From Hygrocybe punicea (Eukaryota; Basidiomycota; Agaricomycetes; Agaricales; Hygrophoraceae), in NCBI GenBank assembly GCA_963556145.1, contig OY744467.1, positions 5,022,001 through 5,086,000 of the forward strand: 64,000 bases of DNA, read 5' to 3'. Below, one piece after another: positions 54,263-64,000 of this stretch. The position numbers and the translations under genes are program-made. The notes below the pieces were generated by a model. That model searched no databases. It had not been told where the DNA came from and saw nothing but the letters and a program-made list of their open reading frames with translations. Numbering within the stretch: the stretch's first letter is position 1; every line of letters starts with the position of its first letter.

Positions 54263-56330
54263 TTAAGGCGAACTTGAAAACGTATGCCGAGAAGTGTAGT
54301 GGTGAAAGGTAAGTAATACGCCGTGTACTGCGGTCAAAGGTTTAAAGTATTAGTTCTGGACAAAGGTGGCTTCATCACGCGAAGAAAATTCCGCGAGCCG
54401 GTATCAAAAATACCGTACAGAGATTTTGATCGTGGACGAACTAGTGCGAAAAGTGACGTGTTGAGTCGATTAACCTCAAGCATAATCGCTGGACGAAGAT
54501 ATTATAGCACTTTCTCAGGTCGGCGGCGGCGGCGGCAGCCTGAGTACTATATATCCAACCCTTTTTGGCTCTGTGATGTAAATAAATCGCGGAGGCTTGG
54601 TGTCTCCACGTTCTTAGGAGGTTGTATTATCTACGCTAATGGCAATGCACTAAATACTTAGAATATCATCGAAGAACGCAATATTGTGTGAGACGGTGAA
54701 GACTAAGATTAAAGTCAGTCCTTGCTTGCATATGAAAGCAACTGTAGAAGCTGGAGCAGGCATTTTAAAAGCAAGAAAGCAATGCACCTTTTAACAAAAT
54801 TTCAGTATCAGATTTCATAGTGCAGCCTCGGGCCTTGGTTACTCATGCGAGAGAGTGAATTGAGATTGTCCATAAAAGTATACAGTTACCCAGGACTGGC
54901 GGAGCTGCGGGTGCGACAACATGCATGACTGTGGCAGTGATCCGCTACAGTTTCGGGGATAGTTGGGATGATCTAAATGTCGGAGAAGTTGGATTTGAAG
55001 GTATCTGGAAAAGACTATATATAACTGCCTGACTGAATGGTAACCTGACTGGAACTTGAAGAATAAGACTGAGAACCGGGAGTGAGATTTAAAGTCACCT
55101 GTCTGCAGACGATCAAGCCGTCGGCCGGTTTAGAATCGCTCCTGCTCCCAGCATCACTTTTTGTCTAATTTCACTCGATAGAGAGGATCTCCGAGATGCG
55201 TCGAATGGTGACGGTCCTTAGCAGAAGGTGGCATCCACAAACCTCGAGGGTGGACGACTGGAATACAGGGCACATTAGAAGCATAGCATATTAGAAGTGA
55301 CTCATTGCTGGATGATACTAATATCAAAGCCGGCGGTCGGTGAAGGAAAGTGGGAGACTTGAGTGGGAACGGTCTTGAGGGTAGTCGGTGGCCTACAAGA
55401 CTGTTATGTTTGCTAAATAAGCAGTAGACGCCAACAAAAACAGAAATGAAGGTTTTGACTAGCTTCCCAGACTCAACCAAAAAGCAGACCACGGTATATC
55501 TCACGTGTGCCAATTTTCAGACAGTGACCAGACGGAGTCCACTCGACTATTATTCAACTACGGTCCGACAGACAATGATGCGGTCGAAATGGTGACTATC
55601 AATGGACATTAGTGAACATTTAGCTGACTTTGTTCGACTTTGTTCGAATTTCCGTTTTTACCTGACATTACTGCCAGTTTTCCGCCCAAGGCCTCAAGCC
55701 TCAAGGCCTGTGCTCGGTGATCATGACTTCCTAACCTTTCCAGCCAAGGTGCCTCCATTTGTAGGATTGGCTTCGATATTACCGCATCGGACTCGCTAGA
55801 AGATCTTGATAACCCAGCATGATCATCGAAATGTGACTCGTCGAGTCTTTAAGCATCCACCCATTCGCCTCGATTGGTCGACACTGACCAGAACGACCCT
55901 GAAAGTCGACACCTTGCCAGCGTTTCATTTTGCAATCGCGAATCCCTGCTGGTGCCATCGTGAAGATTTATGATGGCCAGTTGCTGATCTCCGAGCATAA
56001 CTTTCCACCCTGGAGTAGCTTGTGCTTCAATCCATGTGGACCTACCGCTCTGCGTGAAATGGCTTATTAATAAAGGCCTTGATTTTCCGTCTCCAACCAC
56101 CCAACATGCCTGTCGATTCCGGTTTTCAATACCTCTGCTATTCATCCCTCCTTGATTCGTCATGCCGGCTTCAGCAACCTCACGCTTCTCCCCTCCTGCA
56201 AATTTGCCAACCGTTACTTCGTTGTTCTCCCTTGCAATCCCCAATTTTCGTTCACGGTTCACTTCCTTCGGTCTGTCATTCAACATTACTTACTTGTTAG
56301 GCCTGAACATCTATACTGACACTTCGTAAC
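54263..56330. other. Long interval without a confident gene
   Basis: A CGG/GGC repeat encoding nothing lies at about 54523-54538. A 145-codon minus frame at 55849-56286 (containing RPLLISHFTQSGRSTWIEAQ and TPGWKVMLGDQQLAIINLHD) is protein-like, but I recognise no family and see no introns. 55154-55513 (minus) is unsupported. The rest looks non-coding. Confidence 0.35.
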
Positions 56331-57750
56331 CCGCAAGCCCATAATTTCCGTTCTTGCTCAAGCACTGATCACCAGAGGTCAACTTACAATTCAAGACTCT
56401 GAAGGGACATATCGTTACAGTCGTTCACACAGTAGCCACAATGACGTACATCTCGATGTCGTTAACAACAATTTTTGGACTCGGGTTCTCCTATCTAGAG
56501 ACTTTGGCTGTAACCACCTCCTTCATTGGCCAAACGTGAATTTTTTTAATGTGCATTTTTTAGTCAGTGAAGCGTATATGGTTGGCGATGTCCAAGTCGA
56601 GGACCTGAAGGGCGCCATGCATGTAGGCTTCTTCATTCCGTTGTATGGCTTAATCAAAACAATAATCGTACCATCACAGTTGTGGCTCGATAACCAGTCT
56701 GGAATGGAGGGCTTATCGACAATAAGTCATGTCTCTTCGGTTATTTTACTGATTCCAACTACCAGTCTGCAAGGCCTTTCTAAGCAAAGAGATGATGTAC
56801 TCGTGCGCTTTTTGGGATTGCGCAGAGGGCGGCATCCGTGGAGACCTCGAGTGTGGTCCGAGTCCTGGTGACCTGGAGGCGGCACAGCGGCGAAAATTTT
56901 ACCACATCCTACGAAAAGCTCGGGTCAAACCCGGTCACCGAATTCTAGAGTGGATGGGGCGGCCTCGCCATCGAGGTGAAAGATTTCTCTCTTTCTAATA
57001 CCTGAAAATCTTACTGTGATTTCTTTCTTAGGCTGCGCGGTCATTCGGTTGTGAAGTTGATACACTGACTCTTTCCGTGGAGCAAAAGGCTTTAGCGGAG
57101 GAGAGGCAAGGAGGCAGGTCTTGAAGGTCGAGTTCGTATTCACCTTCTCAATTATCGGGATCTCCCTGCAGAGTTCGAAAAGGCTTTCGACGCGTTTATC
57201 AGTATTGAAATGCTGGAAGTAAGTTTCCTCCTGCTTTCCCCTACATCTTCCCTCGGCTCATTTCATAACCTGCTAGCACGTTGGCTCCAAGTTCTATACT
57301 CGGTACTTCAAACGGGTTAACTGGGCTCTTAAGTCAGGAGATGCTACGGATGTCGTCATCTTCTACTTTCCCTGAATCTCAATATACTAGTTACCAGTGC
57401 GACCACTCCCTCTCCTCTCCAATTTTCTCTGATCCTAAATGTAACTTTAGCGTGAAGATTTTATGCACCGTTACATGTGGCCAAATTCATGCCTGCCCAG
57501 CGCAACAGCGCTAATCACCGCCGCGCACACGTCTTCGCAGGGTAGATTCACTCTCGAGGGCGTCGAGAACCACTCTGCACGTGTGTACATTTCTCCCAAG
57601 CTTTTGTTCCCATGTGCTGAACTCCACTGTTTTCAGATTATTCACACACTCTTCACGAATGGGGACGGCGGTTAGAGGCCAACTTGACTCAGGATATGAT
57701 CTCGAAAGAGCACCCACGTCTACGGGAGCGAGCCGAATCGAGATGTTCAC
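56331..57750 (+). pseudogene. Cyclopropane-fatty-acyl-phospholipid synthase-like pseudogene
   Basis: Family blocks appear in order across several frames: ALITRGQLTIQDSEGTYRYS, NDVHLDVVNNNFWTRVLLSR, EAYMVGDVQVEDLKGAM, LWLDNQSGMEGLSTI, GGIRGDLECGPSPGDLEAAQ, RRKFYHILRKARVKPGHRIL, EVDTLTLSVEQKALAEER, EFEKAFDAFISIEMLE, SKFYTRYFKRVNWALKSGDA, STFPESQYTSYQ, MWPNSCLPSATALITAAHTS and HEWGRRLEANLTQDMISKEH. Introns lie between them. The SAM-binding loop expected as RILEIGSGWGGLAIE reads RILE then WMGRP: about eight bases are missing, removing the glycine-rich motif and shifting the frame. Further frame changes occur near 57100 and 57330. Intact relatives methylate or cyclopropanate membrane fatty acids using SAM. 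The gene is dead. Confidence 0.8.
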
Positions 57751-58065
57751 AAGGAAGTAGCAGTATCTCATTGCATATGCTGCCTATATCACTTGCCATT
57801 TGTTCGGGGGGTATTTTTGGGACATTGTTTACTAAAAATGCCACAGAGCGACTGTCCTGAACCTTGTGATTGAATCGGATTGGCTTTCCAGAACTTAACC
57901 GAAGTTGATTTTCGGTTTTTGACTGCTTTTTATCATTATTACCCGAATGAATGTTTGATTTGGCCGCACAACTGAAACTCGTAGCGGGTCGAGAGTAGAT
58001 GCGAAAGTGATATTAAAAAATAAAAAACACCTGTGGACCAGAAGTCCTATACTACCTTATACTAC
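57751..58065. promoter_or_regulatory. Upstream region of the second WD40 gene
   Basis: This interval of about 315 bases contains no gene I can see. An AT-rich AAAAATAAAAAACAC stretch lies 40-55 bases before the ATG. Confidence 0.3.
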
Positions 58066-59616
58066 ATGTATTCCGTCAGCGGAGAATCGAGATCTCACGT
58101 GGATGAGGAGCCTGAGAAAGGACTCGGATACACAGTAACTTGGGCTCCAGCTTCCATGAAACCGAAGAATCTCACTTTCCGCTTGAAGCAACTGTCTCCT
58201 GCTGGAAAGAAACCTATTAATGCAGTTTGCTTATCGCCAGATGGAGCTTTACTTCTGAGTGGCGGTACGTTGTGATACCTCTCTTGGCATTGGCGTATCA
58301 TTTGATCACACCACCAAGGTGACGATGGTTTTGTCAGGGTCTGGTATGTCTCGTCTGGGAATCTAAGCCAGTCCATCCGACTAGGAGGGGAAGTGCTTGC
58401 TATTCAATGGACGAATTTATGTGACAATCTCCCAACTGTCCTGGTGGGAGTGTCGGGTGGTTCATTTTCATTGCTTTGTTTCAAAATGGTAGTGTTTCCC
58501 CACCTAATATTTTATCGTGACATTTACAATGTTGAAGGGAAGGTTTGACCTTGCTCTCGAGACTTATGTGTCCGGCGGGGCAAATTACATCCATATGGAC
58601 TTTTCCGACGGCAGGGTTGCCGTGATTAGTGGTAATGTTACACGTATATGGGCGATACAGGTCTTGGGGCATGCTAGCCAAGCTGTGTTTTCAACATCCG
58701 AGATCCCCATTCCGCCAGGGCTGCTTGCTACAACCAACACATCAATTGACTTCAAGCATCCGAGAACAATCCACTTTCTCCCGCAGATCATGTCCATCAT
58801 TGTATCGTATGTCGGAAATGATATAACTGATTCAGTAAGCCAGCTGTAACTATTTTTCCTTATGAACATCCGGCTCTCTTTGACTTGCTCCAAGAGCTAC
58901 GTTCCAGATACAACCATGGCAATTGACAAAAGTGGTGGAAATTAACCGTCGTATGTGAGCAAGTTCATGTCTGTTTCATCAAATCTTAAGCTAAGAATGT
59001 ACATAGTGGTTTGTCTACTTTGAGTGACGATCGCGGCATATATGCTTTTACAAATCTGTGTGATGGTATAGAGACGTATTCGGCAACAACCCTTGAGCAC
59101 CAGCGTTCGATACCCCATGCCGCAGATCCTACCTATAATCTCGCCCTTGGTCTTATGGTTACCAATAGATTTGTGATTTCTGGAGGCACTGGTTGTGGGT
59201 TAATTTGTGTGTATGATCAGGAAACTGGTCAGCTTGTTCTTCGGCTCCACAATCCAGCATCAATGGGTATTATCCAACATGTTCGGGTTACTTTCATAAG
59301 CTTAATGTCTGTTGTTTAGAAACCATTCAAACAGTGACAGTGAGTCATTGCATTTTTAGGGTAAATCAGAAGGCTAAATGAAATACAGTCTTATTCTGGG
59401 TGTCAGCAATCACTTATAATCGGAGGATCAATGGATGGTAAGATATGTATTTGGGAAGGGAAAACAGTATGTCGTGTCATTACACATCTCCTTCAAGTTC
59501 CAGAATCATATTTTTTGTAGGTGCAGCAACATCAAGCAGTTTCATCTTTGCATATGTTAATTTTCACAATTGCTTTGATATTATTAGGTTCATATGTACT
59601 ACTCTATGTCTGGTAG
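58066..59616 (+). CDS. WD40 repeat protein with C-terminal membrane anchor (copy 2)
   Basis: From ATG 58066: MYSVSGESRSHVDEEPEKGL, then SPAGKKPINAVCLSPDGALL and, across an intron (58266-58319), SGGDDGFVRVWYVSSGNLSQ, EVLAIQWTNLCDNLPTVLVG, ANYIHMDFSDGRVAVISGNV, HFLPQIMSIIVSYVGND, GLSTLSDDRGIYAFTNLCDG, NRFVISGGTGCGLICVYDQE and SLIIGGSMDGKICIWEG. The last exon (after TTTTTTGTAG) gives VQQHQAVSSLHMLIFTIALI, LLGSYVLLYVW, a terminal hydrophobic helix, and TAG at 59614-59616. About seven introns of 48-70 bp. Same architecture and length as the gene at 34476-36039 although the sequences are well diverged. The beta-propeller plus tail anchor suggests a membrane-bound scaffold; role unknown. Confidence 0.75.
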
Positions 59617-60323
59617 TTATTATTTGGTATGTTTGTACTGGAAGCAAATCCACTGCACAGAATCATATTTCTAAATGTAAATTTTAAACATAAACCTATA
59701 AGCTGAGGTGCCGAGCCAATGTACTGGGGCATCAAGGTCTTTGATAGTCTCGCAAGCTGACTATGAGGTCGGACGGAGATGTCCGCGTCGGAGTGTCAAA
59801 CTTACTTGCAGTGCTCCTCCCTCAATACCTATAAGCCAAGGTGCCGAGCCAATGTGCCGGGGCATCAAGGGTCTTTGAGTGATCGGAAGTCTGGTTTCAA
59901 ACCTTATTCTGGAAGGGGGGTACCACCCCCCCTTCCAGACCAAAAGACCGTTCTAAACCTGATTTTAAGCTCCGTGAGGCAATTTGAAGCTCAGATATGT
60001 CCAAATTTGGTATACCTGCGCGTAGGGCTTTCTGCTCATTGTCGAAGGTATCCTGCTCAAGCTCCTGACATCAACCCGCCACATTGATCAAACAGGTATG
60101 CCGCATAACCGCTTAGGTATATGAGTACTCTGATATATCACACTGCTGTTATTAGCACCCCCAGCATGTATAAAAAGGATGAAGATACACATCCCCCAGC
60201 CAGCACACATGCTCTTGCGCTCTCTCTCTCTTGCTCCCTACCACTCTCTTGCTCTTGCTCACTCTCACTCTCACTCACACTCACACTTGCTCAATCTCAC
60301 TCTCCCACCACTCTCACTGTCAT
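59617..60323. other. Repeat-bearing interval before a MITE-like element
   Basis: A direct repeat of about 50 bases (AGGTGCCGAGCCAATGT, then GGGGCATCAAGG) occurs at 59703-59742 and 59835-59876. CTGGAAGGGGGGTACC and its complement GGTACCACCCCCCTTCCAG-type arms form a tight hairpin at about 59907-59938. A run of CTCTCTCTTGCTC and ACTCTCACTCTCAC units fills 60215-60312. No gene is supported. Confidence 0.5.
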
Positions 60324-62084
60324 TAGGCAATGACATGGGTATACCCGCAGGTGTCCCGAGGCCAACCCGTACCCAGACCTGCTCCAACCCGTACCCATCT
60401 ACCCATGGGTCTTTTTTCAGCAGGTAGATGGCGGGTAGCGGTGGGTCAGGTACGGGTATTGACCTGCACAGGAAACCTGGCAGGTTCCAGCCCAAATCTA
60501 CCTCGCGTTGCTGACACGCACGTCAATTGACATGGCGCTGTGCAAACGCGAGGAGTGGGGGGCTGGGAACCAGGCGACGGGTGGTTCTCGTGGGTGAGAG
60601 ACTCTCGCCCATTGTATCCATCTCCTCATTCCCCACACCATCTCCCATTCTCCCCTTCCTCTCATCCTCCTTCGTTGTCTCGAACCTTGCGTACACGTGA
60701 GCCCATGTTTTGATGCTGTTGAGCCTTGGCATTCGCAGTTGCGGTGTCTGGATGGCGGTGTCGTGATTCTGGGCTGATGTGGGCGTGTGTGGGCATGTAA
60801 TTGGGGGGAATGGGTCTGGGGCGTGTTTGGGCACGATGTGGGCACGTGTGGGCACGTGTGGGCATGTAATTGGGGGTAACGGGGACTGGGGTGCATTTGG
60901 GCACGTTCTGTTGCATGGGCACGGGCTTTGGGGCCTGTGTGGGCATCAAATGGTTGGGTGTTGTGGGACCACGGTCTGGGACACATTTGAACGTGTTTTC
61001 TTGGCATGGGCACAGGGTTTGGGGCCGGGGTGGGACTTGAGACGTGTTTGGACGCGTTTTGCAGCAGGGATGGTGTGTTTGGGGCTGACGTGGGCGCATG
61101 ATGCGTCTCCCGTTGAGTTTTTGGCACGGGGGTTCGCGTTTGGGCACTATTTGACGATGGAGCGTCGTGCAACATATTATAATAAAACAGGGTTTCACAT
61201 GAGAATGGGGCCATTTGGGTCAACATAAAAATGCCATTGGTGAGATGTTTGTGTTGAGGCGGAGGCAGTGGGCACTTGAAAATGTGTTGGTAAGCGGTTG
61301 CAGCTGGGTTGTTGCGTCTGTTTGTGTTTAGGCTGATATGTGGGTATGCCAAGACCCGCGGTCATGGGTACGGGTTTTGCCTGGGTCCAAAAAAGGTAAC
61401 CCATACCCGTACCTGGCAGTACCCATACCTGCAACCCATGCAGTGTGACGGCGAGTTCTTGTGTAGATCCGGAATGGGAATCTACTAGAATAGGTGATCT
61501 GCTAGAAAGAGATCAAAGGAGTAAAGCTTTCTTTGTGTCTAGTCAATCCAACCCGAATCCGGGGTTTCGGATCAGAGGGGAAGTGTGGGGGAAGGGAGTA
61601 CGAAGACTGAATATGAAGACAATATGAAGCGAGGACTAAGATATAGAACTGAAGGGGAGTAATAAGATGTAATATGATGGGGAGTAATAATCTATGGTTG
61701 TAGTATAATGGTACATCTTTTATACTACTGGGAGAGATTGTGTGCTATAGTAACTATGTACTACAAGCGAAGGCTGTAAAGTGATAGGAGTGGAGTGGAG
61801 TGGAGAACAGGAGGAGTGGGGCTATATACTAAGAGACAGGAAATGAAGATATATGATATGTAACTATATACGTAGAGATTCCGGGTCGTTAGGAACATCG
61901 CATCTTGAGTATGAATGATTCCGGAGGGGGATCCGGAGTGGAATCGACGGAATCGACTGGAATCAGGTGGAATTGACGATATATGAAAGGGAATGGATGG
62001 GGATGATGTGGGATATGAAGAGGATCCAGGTCCAGATGGCCTGGAGCCTCTACAGCGGGTTACCCATACCCGTGTCATTGCCTA
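60324..62084. mobile_element. Non-autonomous hAT-like element with perfect 8 bp target duplication
   Basis: The element begins TAGGCAATGACATGGGTATA and ends with TACCCATACCCGTGTCATTG followed by CCTA: terminal inverted repeats of about 20 bp with one mismatch. ACTGTCAT flanks both sides exactly (60316-60323, 62085-62092). At 1,761 bp it is too short and too stop-rich for a transposase. Near each end are many inverted copies of GGGTACGGGT/ACCCGTACCC (60346-60460 and 61365-61435), so it looks as though a smaller palindromic MITE was expanded by a middle insertion. Its TIR start (TAGGCAATGA) resembles the elements at 1355 and 25800 (TAGG(C/G)AAATG). Confidence 0.88.
60498..61352 (-). other. Repetitive open frame inside the element
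   Basis: A 284-codon minus-strand frame consists mainly of T, P, H, A, C and R from GGGCATG/GGGCACGTGTG-type repeats (for example peptides HAHTCPHVPTSCPN and PHQPRITTPPS). The periodic DNA (TGTGGGCA(T/C)G units near 60780-60870) explains its openness. I do not regard it as a gene. Confidence 0.4.
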
Positions 62085-62108
62085 ACTGTCATACACACTA
62101 CTCACTCT

Positions 62109-63604
62109 ATGGAATCTCCATCTCAAAGTGTTCCCCCGTACTTTACTGATAGCACTGGCAATACTTTCCACCAGGTTGGGTCCAATTCAGCCTGGGCTCC
62201 TATGTCCCCCAGGTTACTGCCCACTGTAAGTCTTCGCTACATAATCTTATTCATTTGCACGTAGCTAATATTTCTACCTCCAGTTCAACTTACCCCCTCG
62301 TCGTGATGTGTGCCGTTCGAGCACTGGGTTAAAGGAACAAGAGTACCACTTCGTAAGTGGTATTTATGTGTCAGGTTAGTTGATGCTGATCATGATCCAC
62401 AGCTGCCAACTCTTCATGCCGACCCCCCTTATTACCCACGCCCACAGCAGATTCTCCCTGGGCCTCCTGTCCCTGCACCTCCCATTTCTGCATTACCTGA
62501 CACTTCGTCCACCCCCCTTTCGGATGCCACTATTGGTGAAAATGTCCCGGTCTCTCTTCGAAGGAAAAGCACCCAACCTGTTGCCAAAGTCGCAGGTGCT
62601 CGGCGTGTCGTTGCTGCTGGTGGGAAAGGCAAAGCGAAGCAAGTCCCCGATGCACCGATTAAGACCTGTGGCCTCAAGCGGCATGCTGCTGTGGAAAACC
62701 TCGCAGCCTCCCCCCTGTGAAGAAAGCCCGTGGCGGTCATGGCGGTCATAGTCGTGGTTCCTCCAACTACTCGAACGAGGATATTGAAGTGTTGATGGAT
62801 ATCTTGGAGGAAGAATTACCAACTGGGGCAATGACTTGGAACGCTGTTGCCATGCAATACAAGGAATGGGCATGATCGAATAACTGGCCGGAGCATAATG
62901 CAGACTCCCTTGAGTGCAAATTCAAGGAGATTGTTCGCAGGCCAAAGCCCACAGGACATGCTGACTGCCCTGCATATGTAGATTGTGCCCATGTGATCTA
63001 TGATCTCATGGATGAAAAATTCTGTACATGGGGCCCCGATGACGACGATGACAATGGGGAGTATATTGAGGTCTCTGATGACAGCAACGATGCATCCACA
63101 TATGATAAAGTTTTCAACAAAAAGGTCGTGAAGCGAGTGCCTGTTGTTAAGCAGGAGCCTGGTGTCACAGTGTCTCGTTGTTCACAAACCGCTACGCTTG
63201 TGCACCCCGAAAAAAATGCAGGGAATGAATTCCTGTGAATGATCTCTATGGCTTTAGATCCCCAGGCCCAGGCTGTGATAACCGAAGAGAGGAGCACATG
63301 TTCTATGCAAACCACACAGATTCTTAGTCTCACAAGCCAGGTATGCGATGCCCAGTCCACCATTGAGGTCCTCCACATGCGTATTTCTGATCTTGAGCGC
63401 GAACGCAACGAAATTGCGCGAAAGCTTGACAAGGCTGAAATAATGGCTTACATCAATGATTCCCATGCGACCAAACCAGTTCGTCCTGCCACTGAGCGCA
63501 CACTCCGCCGCCAAGAAATTCAATACAAGGATGGTGGCCGTGCCACGATATGGGTTGGGAGCGATGAGTCGGATCACGCAGGTGACTCACCAGGCACCTT
63601 GTGA
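62109..63604 (+). pseudogene. DUF6818-like gene, interrupted
   Basis: ATG 62109 gives MESPSQSVPPYFTDSTGNTF, spliced (introns about 62225-62282 and 62349-62400) to a proline/serine-rich part with PPYYPRPQQILPGPPVPAPP. A C-run at 62708-62715 seems to have lost one base, shifting the frame before KKARGGHGGHSRGS. Then SNYSNEDIEVLMDILEEELP, TGAMTWNAVAMQYKEWA, a TGA at 62873-62875 where CGA fits, NADSLECKFKEIVRRPKPTG and HADCPAYVDCAHVIYDLMDE. An acidic stretch follows, a further TGA at about 63236, and a coiled-coil end (ISDLERERNEIARKLDKAEI). The SNYS.EDI...MDILEE.LP, WN.VA and SLE.KFK...R..KPTG blocks match the domain I know as DUF6818, a repeat-associated family of mushrooms with no known role. 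Confidence 0.65.
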
Positions 63605-64000
63605 TTCATATGAGAGTCTAGCGCAGAGGTGAAGGAGAAAATAGCCTTGGAGTAAATGTGCATGTCCTCGTGAATCCAGAGATGTCTAGAGATATACCCA
63701 GAAGAAATGGACTCCCTGCTCTCTCCTTACTTTGTGGACTTTTAAGCAGTAATAAAAATGTTTGCTAAAAAAAACTATGAAGATGAGGCAACTGCCTCAT
63801 AACAAGTTACTTGAGTGTTCCTATCTGAAGAAATATTCTACTCTCAAGGCCATCCCAGATGGCATCCAACCCTGTCAGTTTCCACAGTGGCATGTAAACA
63901 GTTCGAATTTCATTCAGCCCAATCAGGTGGGTGCGAAGATTGTGCAGCCATACACAATTTTCCAATAGCTCCACTCTCCTGGAGTGATCCCAAGCAGGCA
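63605..64000. other. No gene recognised to the window edge
   Basis: AT-rich sequence. A 68-codon plus frame (63762-63968) ending QPNQVGAKIVQPYTIFQ is unsupported and may belong to a feature that continues past the window. Confidence 0.3.

Noticed and set aside
60498..61352. 284-codon histidine/proline/threonine-rich ORF
   Set aside because: Explained by GGGCA(T/C)G tandem DNA within a transposon; no start context or family support.

Overview
The window looks like nuclear DNA of a mushroom-forming basidiomycete (Agaricomycetes). Host genes are dense with 49-63 bp GT-AG introns and encode typical basidiomycete proteins, while the rest is packed with transposable elements and gene families that proliferate in Agaricomycete genomes. 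All calls come from reading translations and splice signals by eye; no database search was possible.

Layout. 1-1.9 kb: decayed hAT/DUF659-like transposase remnant with a small inverted-repeat element downstream. 1.9-18.8 kb is the gene island: a concentrative nucleoside transporter (-), a decayed fragment resembling the C-terminus of a WD40 protein, the intact DCAF7/WDR68-type WD40 gene (-), a four-helix membrane protein (-), a mitochondrial pyruvate carrier subunit (+), an Apq12-like nuclear envelope protein (-), a small unknown gene (+), a secreted-type or surface CBM5/12-DM9 protein (+) and a large low-complexity protein with C-terminal membrane segments (+). 19.4-30.5 kb is almost all repeats: a 4.2 kb hAT transposon, three MITE or foldback families, a 45 bp tandem repeat, a decayed KDZ-type transposon ORF and a GC-rich minisatellite.

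30.7-50.8 kb: a truncated Ste6-like ABC transporter sits inside a duplicated copy of a gene of unknown function; the intact-looking copy of that gene lies inverted at 49.1-50.5 kb. Between them are a tail-anchored WD40 gene (-) and a complete 9.8 kb Ty3/Gypsy LTR retrotransposon (36627-46444). The retrotransposon has 794 bp LTRs, gag-protease, a pol in the -1 frame, and, antisense between pol and the 3' LTR, a two-intron gene for a 432-residue coiled-coil protein with a perfect Zn(II)2Cys6 cysteine pattern. I regard this antisense zinc-cluster gene as the most interesting item in the window.

50.8-64 kb: single-copy-looking hypothetical genes, a CFAS-like lipid methyltransferase pseudogene, a second tail-anchored WD40 gene (+), a 1.76 kb non-autonomous hAT-like element with a perfect 8 bp target duplication, and a decayed DUF6818-like gene.

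A recurring theme is CpG decay: nonsense codons in pol (two), in the antisense zinc-cluster gene and in the DUF6818-like gene all read TGA where CGA is expected, and most LTR-LTR differences are CpG transitions, pointing to methylation-linked C-to-T mutation of repeats.
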